Assembly: GCF_002836745.1 (NCBI RefSeq)
Contig: NZ_PJAR01000043.1
Location: 186,001-250,000 of the forward strand
Source: Glaciecola sp. 33A
GTDB taxonomy: Bacteria; Pseudomonadota; Gammaproteobacteria; Enterobacterales; Alteromonadaceae
Direction: 5' to 3'
Length of the DNA: 64,000 bases
Shown here: piece by piece, positions 47,300 through 58,079 of the stretch
Layout: each line of letters opens with the position of its first letter
Numbering within the stretch: position 1 is the first letter of the stretch
Program-made: the position numbers and the translations under genes
Notes under the pieces: generated by a model
Told to the model about the DNA's origin: nothing
The model's database searches: none
The model's input: only the letters and a program-made list of their open reading frames with translations

Positions 47300-49215
47300 A
47301 CAATAAAAGCAGCAACATAATTAATGAAGTCAATCTAGACGCGGCAACAGCATTTAATCGTAATGGTTTGTGGGTTGCCTTGCTTATTATGTTGCTTGGA
47401 ATTGTCCTTTTCAGTTTGATTTCCAATTCGTCAGGGCAGGGTGAAGGTCCGCTGATAAATAAAAAAGCTAAATTACATATAGCATCAACTGACACTGATG
47501 ATATTCACAAAATTATGTATTTAGCTGATTCTGAATGGGAATCCATTGAGCATAGTAACTTTGGGATATCGCCAAAACCACATTGGTTTATGGTCCAAAT
47601 ACCGAGCAATGCGGCTACAGACCAGCGTTTGATCGAAGTCTCCTTCGCAAATTTGGATTTTGTAGATATTTGGTTTGTTGACAAAACTCATGAACAACCC
47701 GTGATCCTAAGTCAATCTAAAAGCGGCGACGATTTTGCTTTCATGCACCGAGAAATAGCCCACGATCAATTCATCTTTGCTATCCCAGATAGTGCTTCGA
47801 CTCTGTCACTCTTCCTACGTGTTGAAACTCAAGGGGTTATTAATGTCCCTATCAAATTGTGGACAGAAAAGGAATATATTCAATATATCGCCTCGCATAG
47901 AGTCTTCATTGGTATTTTTTATGGTTTTATGGCTGCGATGGCGCTGCTTAATTTATTCCTGTTTGTGACATCCCGAAATATAATCACTTTGTTGTACGCC
48001 GGTTATGTGATTTGTGTAGCTGTTACCTTAGCAAGCAGTCAAGGAATAGCTTATCGGTTCTTGTGGCCTGAAAGTATTCTTTTTCAGCAGTATTCAACCC
48101 CGTTTTTTGCTTCTTCCATGGTGTTTTTCTTGAGTCATTTTACAGCTAAGTTACTCGATATAAAAAGTGATTTTTACCCTCTGTACAACCTCTATAGAGC
48201 TATTCGCATTGTGATCGTTGTCTATATTTTTTGCATGTTTATTCTGCCTTTCAGCGCTATGGTTACAATTTTAGTACCCATGGTCTTAATGGTAATGTTT
48301 GTCATATTTTCGTCAACTATTTATATTGCGTTTAAAGGAAACTCAATTGCTAAATATTTGATAGCAGCTTGGTGTTCATTGTCGTTAAGTAGTTTCTTTG
48401 TATTGGCAGACAGCTTAGGTTGGATAAGTGTAAAACTCGACCTCACTTATCTAATGATGGTTGGAGCCACTATGGAAACTCTTTTAATGGCTCTAGGACT
48501 AGCAATGCGATTTAACGCGCAACGTATCGCTGCCAAGCAGGCACATATAAAAGCCAGAGAAAACAAACAAAAAGCGATGCAAGCAAAGAAAGAATTGATG
48601 CGCCTGCAGATAGAAACAAAAGAGCGTCTTGAATACGCTGTAGACGCAAGAACCTATGAGCTAGAAATTGCGATTCGAGAGCTTAATGAAGCAAATCATG
48701 AACTTGAACGCAAAAGCGCTATCGACGCCCTGACTGGTGTTGCCAACAGAAGACTATATGATAAAAGCGTGTTAGCTGAAGCTCGAAGAAGCCGCCGAGA
48801 AAAAACCCCGCTTGCCATAGCGATGTTAGATATTGACGATTTTAAATCGGTTAATGATACCTATGGTCATCAATGCGGTGACGAGGCATTGAAGCATTTT
48901 ACTGCTATCCTTAAGGAATGTATTAAGCGTCCTTCTGATACAATTTGTCGCTATGGTGGCGAAGAGTTTGTGGTTATTTTACCAAATACCGATTTAGAAG
49001 GGGCCGCACTGTTGATGGAAAGTGTTCGTGCTATGACCGAAGCTAGTCAGCTAAATTGCGAAGGCGAGATGATTAAGTTTACCGTCAGTATTGGTGTTGC
49101 TACGCGAGTTATTTCGTCAGATTCTGAATCTGAACTGCTAAACGCATTTGCCGACAAGTTATTATACAAAGCAAAAGAGGCCGGACGAAATCGAGTGATG
49201 TCTGGTGTATTTTAA
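47296..49215 (+). CDS. Diguanylate cyclase with 7TMR-DISM sensor (second of tandem pair)
   Basis: Paralogue of its upstream neighbour with the same architecture in 639 residues: TM1, periplasmic DISMED2 domain, seven-helix unit, coiled coil, GGDEF. The active site is GGEEF (554-558) with I-site Arg545-Asp548. Shared phrases include YIxHRVFIG/YTASHRLFMG and DIDDFKSVNDTYGHQCGD. The start is GTG overlapping the previous stop (GTGA). The periplasmic halves are more diverged than the GGDEF halves, suggesting different signals after duplication. Confidence 0.93.
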   Translation: MNNKSSNIINEVNLDAATAFNRNGLWVALLIMLLGIVLFSLISNSSGQGEGPLINKKAKLHIASTDTDDIHKIMYLADSEWESIEHSNFGISPKPHWFMVQIPSNAATDQRLIEVSFANLDFVDIWFVDKTHEQPVILSQSKSGDDFAFMHREIAHDQFIFAIPDSASTLSLFLRVETQGVINVPIKLWTEKEYIQYIASHRVFIGIFYGFMAAMALLNLFLFVTSRNIITLLYAGYVICVAVTLASSQGIAYRFLWPESILFQQYSTPFFASSMVFFLSHFTAKLLDIKSDFYPLYNLYRAIRIVIVVYIFCMFILPFSAMVTILVPMVLMVMFVIFSSTIYIAFKGNSIAKYLIAAWCSLSLSSFFVLADSLGWISVKLDLTYLMMVGATMETLLMALGLAMRFNAQRIAAKQAHIKARENKQKAMQAKKELMRLQIETKERLEYAVDARTYELEIAIRELNEANHELERKSAIDALTGVANRRLYDKSVLAEARRSRREKTPLAIAMLDIDDFKSVNDTYGHQCGDEALKHFTAILKECIKRPSDTICRYGGEEFVVILPNTDLEGAALLMESVRAMTEASQLNCEGEMIKFTVSIGVATRVISSDSESELLNAFADKLLYKAKEAGRNRVMSGVF

Positions 49216-49226
49216 AATATTAATAA

Positions 49227-50231
<1,005 letters not shown>

Positions 50232-50248
50232 GCGAACTTCGGTTTCAA

Positions 50249-50268
50249 GAGGCAGTTAACACTGCCTC
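50249..50268. other. Stem-loop between convergent hemB and panC
   Basis: GAGGCAGT (50249-50256) and ACTGCCTC (50261-50268) form a perfect 8-bp stem with a 4-base loop in the 40-base gap between converging genes. T runs are weak on both sides, so a bidirectional terminator is likely but unproven. Confidence 0.5.
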
Positions 50269-50271
50269 AAA

Positions 50272-51120
50272 TTAAATCTGAACTTGAATATTATCAATGA
50301 TTCGGGTTTTTCCTAAAAAGCCTGCACCGAGAATAACCAGCTCAGTGTCTTCATGACTTGGTTGCAATAAACTACTGGCAGAACGAATATCGATATAGTC
50401 AGGCTTGAAGCCAATACTTGCCAAGCGTTCTCTATTTTCCTGAAGCAATATCGAAAAATCTCTGCGACCCGCTTTTATTTCCTCGGCAATGTTTGCGATC
50501 AATTTATACAGACCTGGTGCAATTTCACGCTGTTTCTTATCCAAATAATTATTTCTCGAACTCATCGCTAGGCCATCAAATTCACGCTCTGTGGTTACCC
50601 CATGTATGGTCAAATTCATCGATAAGTCAGTCACCATGGCCTTAATTACTTGCAACTGCTGAAAGTCTTTTTCTCCAAAAAAAGCCATATTTGGCTGCAC
50701 CATATTAAACAATTTACACACGATAGTAGCAACGCCTCGGAAATGTCCTGGACGACTGGCACCGCAAATCATATAAGACAGACCGGGTACCTCAACAAAC
50801 GTTTGTTGTTCTAAACCCCTGCTGTATATGTCACTGACTTTGGGCATAAACAAAACATCAACACCCAATTCGGCTAACGACGCTTTGTCTTGTTCTATTG
50901 TTCTTGGGTAGGCATCCAAATCTTCGTCTGGCCCAAATTGCAAGGGGTTAACGAAAATCGAGACCACCAATCGGCTTGCGTACTTCTTAGCTTCTTTAAC
51001 CAGCCTTAAATGCCCGTTGTGTAAGTTGCCCATCGTCGGTACAAATGCAATCACCTGTTTCTCTGATTGCCATTCGCGGCGAGTTTCTCTTAGTGTTTGT
51101 ATGTCACTGACTATTTGCAT
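50272..51120 (-). CDS. panC: Pantothenate synthetase
   Basis: Joins pantoate and beta-alanine with ATP. The 282-residue protein has the HIGH-like motif [49 protein letters not shown] and MSSRNNYL (KMSKS-like). It is the last gene of pcnB-folK-panB-panC. Confidence 0.96.
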   Translation of the reverse strand: MQIVSDIQTLRETRREWQSEKQVIAFVPTMGNLHNGHLRLVKEAKKYASRLVVSIFVNPLQFGPDEDLDAYPRTIEQDKASLAELGVDVLFMPKVSDIYSRGLEQQTFVEVPGLSYMICGASRPGHFRGVATIVCKLFNMVQPNMAFFGEKDFQQLQVIKAMVTDLSMNLTIHGVTTEREFDGLAMSSRNNYLDKKQREIAPGLYKLIANIAEEIKAGRRDFSILLQENRERLASIGFKPDYIDIRSASSLLQPSHEDTELVILGAGFLGKTRIIDNIQVQI

Positions 51121-51125
51121 ATAAC

Positions 51126-51920
51126 TTACTCGAAAGAATGTTCAGGAGCAGGAAAACGTGTCGCTTTAACGTCGTCTATATAGGCGGTTACGGCTGAGCG
51201 CATGTCAGTGCTCTCGACTAAGTAGTTTTTACTAAATTTAGGCATATAATTAGCGCTAATACCGAACATGTCATGCATCACCAAAATTTGTCCATCGGCA
51301 CTCACTCCGGCTCCGATACCTATTACTGGAATTTTTAAGGTTTCGGAGATGAGTTTGGTAACGGAACTTGGAATACATTCTAAAACCAGTAATTGAATAC
51401 CCGCAGTTTCAAGTTTAATCGCAGCGGCTACGATTTTTTGGGCTTGCTCATTTTCCTTTCCTTGCACTTTAAAGCCACCAAAAACGTGCACCGATTGAGG
51501 CGTTAAACCTAAATGTCCGCAGACAGGGATCCCGCGTTCGACCAGTCCGGTGACTGTTTGTGCGAGCCACTCACCACCTTCAACCTTGACCATACTTGCA
51601 CCACTTGCCATTACCTTTGCAGCGTTGTTATAAGCCTGTTCTGGCGTTGCGTAACTCATAAATGGCATATCCGCTACAACAAAAGCTCGGTTGACTCCTT
51701 TACGGACGCAAGCCGTATGATAGGTAATATCATCAACGCTAACAGACAATGTGTCGTCGTCACCTTTCAGTACCATGCCGAGTGAGTCACCAATGAGAAT
51801 GACATCGATTAATTGCTCATCAAACATTTTTGCAAAGCTGGCATCATATGCCGTAAGCGCTGCTATTTTTTCGCCTTTTTGCTTTAATTGCATTAGCGTT
51901 GATGTGGTCACTTTTTTCAT
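51126..51920 (-). CDS. panB: 3-methyl-2-oxobutanoate hydroxymethyltransferase
   Basis: First committed step of pantothenate synthesis, adding a hydroxymethyl group to ketoisovalerate. The 264-residue protein shows [35 protein letters not shown] and [21 protein letters not shown]. It is followed by panC after 5 bases. Confidence 0.96.
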   Translation of the reverse strand: MKKVTTSTLMQLKQKGEKIAALTAYDASFAKMFDEQLIDVILIGDSLGMVLKGDDDTLSVSVDDITYHTACVRKGVNRAFVVADMPFMSYATPEQAYNNAAKVMASGASMVKVEGGEWLAQTVTGLVERGIPVCGHLGLTPQSVHVFGGFKVQGKENEQAQKIVAAAIKLETAGIQLLVLECIPSSVTKLISETLKIPVIGIGAGVSADGQILVMHDMFGISANYMPKFSKNYLVESTDMRSAVTAYIDDVKATRFPAPEHSFE

Positions 51921-51937
51921 CTGCTTATCTCTATTAA

Positions 51938-52465
51938 TTACGTCGCACTAGCGTTTATTTTGATACTAAACGTTTTTGCATCAAGACGATACAGCCCTTC
52001 TAAATTACATTTGGCAACCCAGGTAGCGACAGGATGCCCATCTTGCATGATTAAATCGGGCGAAATTTCAAATAATGGCACCAACACAAACTCTCTCTCG
52101 TGCATACCATAGTGAGGCAGCGTAAGGTCTTTAGTTTTTAAAGACATATCATTATAAAGCAATATATCTAAATCCAATGTACGAGGACCCCAGCGATCAC
52201 CCTGACGCTGGCGACCTTGTTGATTTTCAATGTTTTGTAGTGTTGCCAATAACTCTTGCGGTTGCAGGGATGTCTTAATTTTACAAACGGCGTTTACGTA
52301 GTCAGGTTGATCTTGAGGTCCCATTGGCGAACTGGAGTAAAAATGCGAACTAGCAAGCAACACCATTTGGCTGTGCACACCGATTGTTTCCAATGCTTTT
52401 TCTAGCTGTTTTACAGGAGCGCCAAGATTACTTCCTAGACCAATATACGCAATATCCGACAGCAT
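51938..52465 (-). CDS. folK: 2-amino-4-hydroxy-6-hydroxymethyldihydropteridine pyrophosphokinase
   Basis: Pyrophosphorylates the pterin precursor of folate. The 175-residue protein begins [13 protein letters not shown] and has [33 protein letters not shown] and [16 protein letters not shown], all HPPK signatures. It is 2 bases downstream of pcnB. Confidence 0.95.
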   Translation of the reverse strand: MLSDIAYIGLGSNLGAPVKQLEKALETIGVHSQMVLLASSHFYSSSPMGPQDQPDYVNAVCKIKTSLQPQELLATLQNIENQQGRQRQGDRWGPRTLDLDILLYNDMSLKTKDLTLPHYGMHEREFVLVPLFEISPDLIMQDGHPVATWVAKCNLEGLYRLDAKTFSIKINASAT

Positions 52466-52467
52466 GA

Positions 52468-53850
52468 TTAATTCGCTTTCCGTTTTTTGTTAAACTTTCT
52501 TTTCTTGGGAGCGCTAGATTCCTTGCGCAAATCAGAAATCATGTCTTTACGTTGCTCGGGCGTAACTTCTTGAAACTCCGTCCACCATTCCCCTAGCTCA
52601 AGTAAATCACCACCTTCAATTTCGCCTCTAATCAGCAAGAAATCATAAGCAGCTCTAAATTTTGGATGGCTTAATGTTTGATATGAGCGACGGCCAAACC
52701 GTTTAGGTAGGCGCAATTGCAGTTGCCATATTTCGCGCACCGGCATACTGAAGCGTTTGGGGATCATGATACGCTGAGTTTGCTTATGCAAAACCTCGCC
52801 GACAGCAATATTAAATGCATCATGATGTGCAACGCCAGATTCACTCATTATTAACTGAGTGCGTTCTTCAACAGGATACCAAAGAAACGCTGCGTACAGA
52901 AAGGCTGGCGTGACACGTTGTTCATTGTTGATGCGGTCGTCGGTGTTTTTAAGCACTTTTTCAACAAGTTTCATTTCTCTACAAGTATCATCAATGAGTA
53001 GGGGAGCAAGTTGCGGGAATAACTGTGCAAATAGCCCATATTCGTGCAACAAATGAAAAGTGCGAAGTCCGCAACCACCCACTAACAATTTAAGTACTTC
53101 TTCAAACAATCTCGCGGCAGGGATGTTGGCAAGTAAATGAGCTAGTTCTTTAATTTGGTCACCAACTTCGGCAGGGATCGACATACCTAGTTTAGCGCTA
53201 AAGCGAATCGCTCGAATCATGCGCACTGGATCTTCGCGAAAACGCGTTGCTGGGTCCCCAATAAGTTCTATTTTCTTTTCTTTGATGGACGCCATTCCAT
53301 CGGCAAAATCAATGATACTTTGATCTTTGGCACTAAAATACATCGCATTGAAAGTAAAATCACGACGTTCGGCATCTTCTTCAATACTGCCAAATACGTT
53401 GTCACGCAACAATTGCCCCTGTTGGTCTTGTTTTGCTAGCACATCATCGACTTGGTTGCCACGGCGTCCTTTTACCTGAACCTTATTATCTTCTTCGTTC
53501 GCATTCACCTCTTCATGGTGTCCGCGAAATGTCGCTACTTCGATAACATCTCTGCCAAAAACGATGTGCGCTAAACGAAAGCGTCGACCTATTAATCGGC
53601 AGTTGCGAAAGCAGTCTTTTACCTGTTCAGGAGTTGCGTTCGTCGCAATATCGAAATCTTTGGGCGTTTTGCCCATTAATTTATCGCGAATACAGCCGCC
53701 TACTAAATAAGCTTCATATCCTTTCGCGTTTAGTCGTCGAAGCACTGAAAGCGCGTTGTCACTAATATCAGAAAAAGTTACTGGGTGTTGTCCCTTTGGG
53801 ATAACCTCTGGATTAATCACTGATTGTTTTGTTGTTGGGGTGCTTGGCAT
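52468..53850 (-). CDS. pcnB: Poly(A) polymerase I
   Basis: Adds 3' poly(A) tails that promote RNA decay. The 460-residue class II nucleotidyltransferase has AYLVGGCIRDKLMGKTPKDFDIATNATPEQV (catalytic Asp pair), RRFRLAHIVFG, RRDFTFNAMYF and the neck RMIRAIRFSAKLGM. The C-terminal tail is basic (PKKRKFNKKRK), as in PcnB and unlike tRNA CCA-adding enzymes. It is the first gene of the pcnB-folK-panBC group, with a promoter candidate about 110 bases upstream. Confidence 0.94.
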   Translation of the reverse strand: MPSTPTTKQSVINPEVIPKGQHPVTFSDISDNALSVLRRLNAKGYEAYLVGGCIRDKLMGKTPKDFDIATNATPEQVKDCFRNCRLIGRRFRLAHIVFGRDVIEVATFRGHHEEVNANEEDNKVQVKGRRGNQVDDVLAKQDQQGQLLRDNVFGSIEEDAERRDFTFNAMYFSAKDQSIIDFADGMASIKEKKIELIGDPATRFREDPVRMIRAIRFSAKLGMSIPAEVGDQIKELAHLLANIPAARLFEEVLKLLVGGCGLRTFHLLHEYGLFAQLFPQLAPLLIDDTCREMKLVEKVLKNTDDRINNEQRVTPAFLYAAFLWYPVEERTQLIMSESGVAHHDAFNIAVGEVLHKQTQRIMIPKRFSMPVREIWQLQLRLPKRFGRRSYQTLSHPKFRAAYDFLLIRGEIEGGDLLELGEWWTEFQEVTPEQRKDMISDLRKESSAPKKRKFNKKRKAN

Positions 53851-53959
53851 GCCACCTTGACCTATTATTAACGACGCTATTGAGAGTCGTCTTTGTTATT
53901 ATTGTATTGTATGTCGTATTCATACTGTTTTGAAACCGTCTTAGATTCTATTTAACTTT

Positions 53960-53987
53960 ATTCTATAATCGCAACGTAAAATCGCAA
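53960..53987 (-). promoter_or_regulatory. Predicted promoter upstream of pcnB
   Basis: Read leftward, TTGCGA (53987-53982) and TAGAAT (53965-53960) are 16 bases apart and fit sigma-70 elements. The -35 is part of an imperfect 13-bp direct repeat (ATCGCAACGTAAA / ATCGCAATGTAGA on the plus strand). Confidence 0.4.
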
Positions 53988-54006
53988 TGTAGATAAAGTG
54001 GGTAAA

Positions 54007-54897
54007 TTATACTGTATTTATAGCAGAAATCAGAATTTCTCTTCGCTTTGCTAATAAATTAGGCGACCAATGCGCTAAAGCCCAATGAATAAGCTCCTCA
54101 ACCGTCATTTTTTCTGATAATGAGTGGCTTGACATGCCAATTACCGACAGTGCATCTACTAGGTTTTTCGACGCTCGTCTGTTTTCAATTGCCGTAGCTT
54201 GGGTTTGTTTACTTAACTTTTTACCATCTTCGCTACAAATAGTAGGCAAATGCAGGTATTTGGGGCCGTTTTTATCTAATACCTTATATAGGTGTCGCTG
54301 TTGTAGGGTGGTATCGATAAGATCAGCGCCGCGAACTACATGGGTGATGTTTTGTGTAATGTCATCAACGACTACGGCAAGGTTGTAAGCAAATAAACCA
54401 TCTTTTCTTTTTATGCATACGTCTTCATTACAGAATAACGGATCAACCAGTACTTCGCCCAAGTTAAGGTCCTGAAAGCGACAGTCATGGCACGTGTTGA
54501 TTACTCGAATGGCGTTATTTTTAAACGGTAAATGCAAATTCCGACAGGTGCCTGTGTAATATTTTCCTCTGGACTTAATCGATTTTCTGGTGCACGAACA
54601 GGCATAAATCAGCTGTTTTTGGTGCAATATATCTACTGCGCTCTGATACGCGTATTGTCTATTTGTTTGGTAGATAATGTTACCGTCCCATTGCATTCCG
54701 TGTGCAATGAGTTGAGATAATATTATTTGGTCGGCTCCTGCTTTGACTCGCGTGGTATCAACATCTTCAATTCTCACCACCCATTGACCCTTAGCTTGGC
54801 GAGCATGCAGAAAGCTTATTAGCGCGCACACCAATGAACCAAAGTGAAGTGGTCCGCTAGGGGATGGAGCAAATCGACCAATGTAAGACTGCATCAT
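54007..54897 (-). CDS. gluQ: Glutamyl-Q tRNA(Asp) synthetase
   Basis: Attaches glutamate to the queuosine base of tRNA-Asp. The 296-residue truncated GluRS-like enzyme begins YIGRFAPSPSGPLHFGSL, has the zinc-site cysteines Cys100, Cys102 and Cys118 (ACSCTRK...GTCRN), and KLSKQTQA as KMSKS. The anticodon-binding domain is lacking, as expected. The ATG at 54897 (AGG 5 bases upstream) is preferred over an in-frame ATG at 54957, which lies inside the dksA terminator hairpin. Confidence 0.93.
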   Translation of the reverse strand: MMQSYIGRFAPSPSGPLHFGSLVCALISFLHARQAKGQWVVRIEDVDTTRVKAGADQIILSQLIAHGMQWDGNIIYQTNRQYAYQSAVDILHQKQLIYACSCTRKSIKSRGKYYTGTCRNLHLPFKNNAIRVINTCHDCRFQDLNLGEVLVDPLFCNEDVCIKRKDGLFAYNLAVVVDDITQNITHVVRGADLIDTTLQQRHLYKVLDKNGPKYLHLPTICSEDGKKLSKQTQATAIENRRASKNLVDALSVIGMSSHSLSEKMTVEELIHWALAHWSPNLLAKRREILISAINTV

Positions 54898-54940
54898 AAA
54901 AACCTGATCATAAAAAATAGTACGTGGTTTAATATGCAAT

Positions 54941-54973
54941 AAAAAACCGTGAGGCATACGCTAACACGGTTTT
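54941..54973 (-). terminator. Rho-independent terminator between dksA and gluQ
   Basis: On the minus strand CCGTG and CACGG, extended by AAAA/TTTT, form a 9-bp stem around a 13-base loop, followed by TTTTTTATT. It lies 29 bases past the dksA stop. A terminator at this position is also known between dksA and gluQ in Shigella. Confidence 0.8.
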
Positions 54974-55001
54974 AATCAATTCAATAGAAACGTCAGTGCG
55001 A

Positions 55002-55442
55002 TTAACCTTGTAGTTGTTTCTCTTTAATTTCGGCCAATGTTTTGCAGTCTATACACATGTCCGCAGTTGGACGCGCTTCTAACCGTCGAATACCAATTTC
55101 GATGCCGCAAGTATCGCAAAAACCAAAATCGTCTTCTTCGATACGCTTCAACGTTTTTTCGATTTTCTTGATTAACTTTCTTTCGCGATCTCGCGCTCGC
55201 AATTCCAAACTAAATTCTTCTTCCTGCGCCGCTCTGTCGACCGGATCTGGAAAATTAGCCGCTTCTTCTTTCATATGGTGAACGGTACGATCGACTTCCA
55301 TACGAAGTTGGTTGCGCCACGCCTTTAGAATCAACCTAAAGTGATTCATCTGAGCATCGTTCATGTATTCTTCGTCGGACTTTTCTTGGTATGGCGTAAC
55401 GTCAGCTAAACCAAGTAATCCTATTGCTTTTCCTGTTGGCAT
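55002..55442 (-). CDS. dksA: RNA polymerase-binding transcription factor DksA
   Basis: Binds the RNA polymerase secondary channel and works with ppGpp in the stringent response. The 146-residue protein has a coiled-coil pair (about 35-105) with the tip residues of DksA ([27 protein letters not shown]) and a four-cysteine zinc finger (CDTCGIEIG...CIDC). The conserved Asp-x-x-Asp/Ala tip is retained. The normal order sfsA-dksA-gluQ is kept. Confidence 0.96.
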   Translation of the reverse strand: MPTGKAIGLLGLADVTPYQEKSDEEYMNDAQMNHFRLILKAWRNQLRMEVDRTVHHMKEEAANFPDPVDRAAQEEEFSLELRARDRERKLIKKIEKTLKRIEEDDFGFCDTCGIEIGIRRLEARPTADMCIDCKTLAEIKEKQLQG

Positions 55443-55485
55443 TTGCCATTTCTCCTAAACGTCGACATTTTGCATCCCTCTGCCT

Positions 55486-55508
55486 GATGTTAACTGGCAA
55501 ATAACATC
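55486..55508 (-). other. Small stem-loop in the dksA leader
   Basis: GATGTTA (55486-55492) and TAACATC (55502-55508) form a perfect 7-bp stem with a 9-base loop, about 45 bases upstream of the dksA start. Role unknown. Confidence 0.35.
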
Positions 55509-55632
55509 ATACAATAATGTCGTTTCTTGTTTATTTAATGCATTTTTTCGCAGTAAATACAATAATTCTGCAAATCACTTTTTTCTTTAAGCACGTCAAT
55601 ATGGTGATTTTCACACAAAAATCAATCTTTTT

Positions 55633-56334
55633 TTAATCGGAATTTGGTATCGAATCAGCTAACTCAATAAAATCACTGGAAAAATTGCAACCATAACAAA
55701 TTATTTCAACCCCCACTTTTTTGGCTTTTGCCACGGCTTGAGCATATTTTACATCAATATGGCTCGCAATGTTGAAATGCGTTATACCCGAATGTTGTGC
55801 GCAAAATAGTAAAATTGCTTTATGTCCTGCTTTTGCTAATTTAGCTAATTCGTCGGCGTGTTTTGTTCCTCTCTGAGTAACGGTATCAGGAAAAAGCCCA
55901 AGCGAATTTTCGCATAGAGTCATCGATTTTACTTCGACATAGCAGTCGGGCATGCCGTCGCCCTGCAATAGAAAATCTATTCTGCTATCACCCACTTTGT
56001 ATTCAGGCGTAATTTGGTTATATTCGGCCAACTCTATTATTCTGCGCTGCTTAAGTGCGCTTTTTACTATTTTATTTGCGTTATTGGTATTAATCCCAAT
56101 CCAATGTCCTTGATTGTCGATTGCCATTTCCCACGTATAAGCGTACTTACGTTTTTTATTAGTCGACTCGCTCAACAATACCGTCCAGCCGGGTTGCGCA
56201 CAATTTGTCATCGCACCTGTATTTGGACAATGCACCGTTAATATGTCACCGTTTTTTAACTTAACATCAGCTAAAAAACGCTTATAACGCTGTATTAGGA
56301 CAGCTTGTATCAAAGGTGAATCGAACCTAACCAT
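55633..56334 (-). CDS. sfsA: Sugar fermentation stimulation protein SfsA
   Basis: A 233-residue protein of the SfsA family (OB-like N-domain plus a nuclease-like C-domain). It shows RYKRFLADVKL, VHCPNTGAMTNC, SRIDFLL, CYVEVKSMTLCENSLGLFPDTVTQRGTKH with the acidic cluster of restriction-enzyme-like folds. Its cellular role is unsettled. It is divergent from pepB. Confidence 0.95.
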   Translation of the reverse strand: MVRFDSPLIQAVLIQRYKRFLADVKLKNGDILTVHCPNTGAMTNCAQPGWTVLLSESTNKKRKYAYTWEMAIDNQGHWIGINTNNANKIVKSALKQRRIIELAEYNQITPEYKVGDSRIDFLLQGDGMPDCYVEVKSMTLCENSLGLFPDTVTQRGTKHADELAKLAKAGHKAILLFCAQHSGITHFNIASHIDVKYAQAVAKAKKVGVEIICYGCNFSSDFIELADSIPNSD

Positions 56335-56523
56335 GCCAGTTTTTTCCTATTGGTGCGTTATACATTATACATTATGGTACTTATTATAGCGTTTTGCTTT
56401 TATTTTTATTGCTACTATTTGGTGACGTGAACATTGCGTTTTGCGAATTTGCCCGCACTTATAGTCTCACAAACAAGCGGATATACGCCGTAAAACAATT
56501 CATAAAACCCTGTTGGAGTCCTA

Positions 56524-57804
56524 ATGTCAAATTTCCTCGTTTCATTGAGCCATGAACCTGCCTGCGCTGCATGGGGCGCAAGCAGTAAATTATCATTTGC
56601 TGCAGGTGGCGCAGTATTACACCTTCCAGATGCAGGTTTACATTTGCGTCAAATTCAGCAGTCGACGCGAAAAATAGCGTCACTAGGTATACAAAATATC
56701 GAATTCTCGGGCCTGTGGGATGCTGAACAGCAGTGGGCATTCGCAACCAGTTATTGCGGTGCTGGTTTCAAAGGTAATATTACGTGGTGCAAGAATTCAG
56801 ATGAAAACGACCTAAGTACTCGTTTTGCTGCGATGCAGTTTACCCGACAGTTGGTTAATGAAACGCCTGAAGAACTGAGCCCTGTATCCCTAGCTACTGA
56901 AGCCGCGGCATGGATAAAATCATTGTCCCCTGAGCATGTTAAAACAACTATGCTAACCGGAGACGAACTACTTAAAGCCGGTTGGAATGGCATTTATGAA
57001 GTCGGTCGCGGCAGTTGTCGTCCACCGGTGCTGCTTGAATTAGACTATAACCCCACTGGCAATCCTGACGCCGTTGTTGATTTTGCGTTGGTTGGCAAAG
57101 GTATTACCTTTGACAGCGGAGGTTATAGCATCAAGTCCAGCGAAGGTATGTTGGACATGAAGTGTGATATGGGCGGCGCGGCAACAGTGACTGGTGCGCT
57201 CGGACTTGCAATTATGCAAGGGCTGAAAAAGCGAACCAAACTTTTTCTTTGCTGCGCAGAAAACTTAATAAGCGACCATGCTTATAAGTTAGGCGATATT
57301 ATTACATATAAAAATGGAGTAACCGTTGAAATAGTCAATACCGATGCAGAAGGTCGCTTAGTACTGGCAGACGGCTTAATGGCAGCAACAGAGTCGGGTG
57401 CGCGCAAAATTATTGATGCTGCAACACTGACTGGCGCTGCAATCATGGCGGTTGGTAAGGAATTCAATGCTATTTTTAGTTTAGACGAAGAATTTCAGTC
57501 ATCGTTCTTAAGCAGTGCCCAAAAAGTGAATGAACCGCATTGGCGCTTACCTCTTATGACTTGGCACCAAGATCAATGCGCATCGCCATTTGCAGACACC
57601 GCAAACAGCCGCACAATGAAGGGTGGCGGTGGCGGTGGTGCTTCTAATGCAGCCGGCTTCTTATCGCGCTTTGTGAGCAATGACGGACAAGGTTGGTTGC
57701 ATATCGACCTAGCCGCAGCATACAATCGAAATGGCAGCGACATTATGCCAAATGGCGCAACAGCGATAGGCATAAGAACAATTGCCGACCAACTTATCGG
57801 CTAG
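56524..57804 (+). CDS. pepB: Aminopeptidase B (M17 leucyl aminopeptidase family)
   Basis: Cytosolic metallo-aminopeptidase of 426 residues, close to E. coli PepB in length. The C-terminal catalytic domain has VGKGITFDSGGYSIKSSEGMLDMKCDMGGAA (metal ligands and active-site lysine) and the M17 signature NTDAEGRLVLADGL. A glycine run (GGGGGGAS) lies near 365. The short N-terminal domain distinguishes it from PepA. A single gene divergent from sfsA. Confidence 0.93.
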   Translation: MSNFLVSLSHEPACAAWGASSKLSFAAGGAVLHLPDAGLHLRQIQQSTRKIASLGIQNIEFSGLWDAEQQWAFATSYCGAGFKGNITWCKNSDENDLSTRFAAMQFTRQLVNETPEELSPVSLATEAAAWIKSLSPEHVKTTMLTGDELLKAGWNGIYEVGRGSCRPPVLLELDYNPTGNPDAVVDFALVGKGITFDSGGYSIKSSEGMLDMKCDMGGAATVTGALGLAIMQGLKKRTKLFLCCAENLISDHAYKLGDIITYKNGVTVEIVNTDAEGRLVLADGLMAATESGARKIIDAATLTGAAIMAVGKEFNAIFSLDEEFQSSFLSSAQKVNEPHWRLPLMTWHQDQCASPFADTANSRTMKGGGGGGASNAAGFLSRFVSNDGQGWLHIDLAAAYNRNGSDIMPNGATAIGIRTIADQLIG

Positions 57805-58079
57805 TGTGAAAGCAAGGACGGTTTAGAGGTCGCCTACTCTTGCCGTCAATTCTTGTCGCTAAATATTTCTCTTTTGAGTCTTTCAACTCTTGGGTATCGA
57901 ACACCAACAAACTTAGCTACTTAATTCACCGTCATCAACGGCATTTTTTGCTCCTATTTATGGATAATAGAAGAAAGCGAAAAAAGGCGAATACTGACAG
58001 TGCTCTTGAGTTCTTTGGTGTTTTACTGCCATTTCAACGCACAATAGCGCATAATCACGATTTTTCAGGAGAGATTAGT

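Noticed and set aside
55590-55632. Terminator after sfsA
   Set aside because: A 6-bp AT-rich stem (GATTTT/AAAATC) without a following T tract is not convincing.
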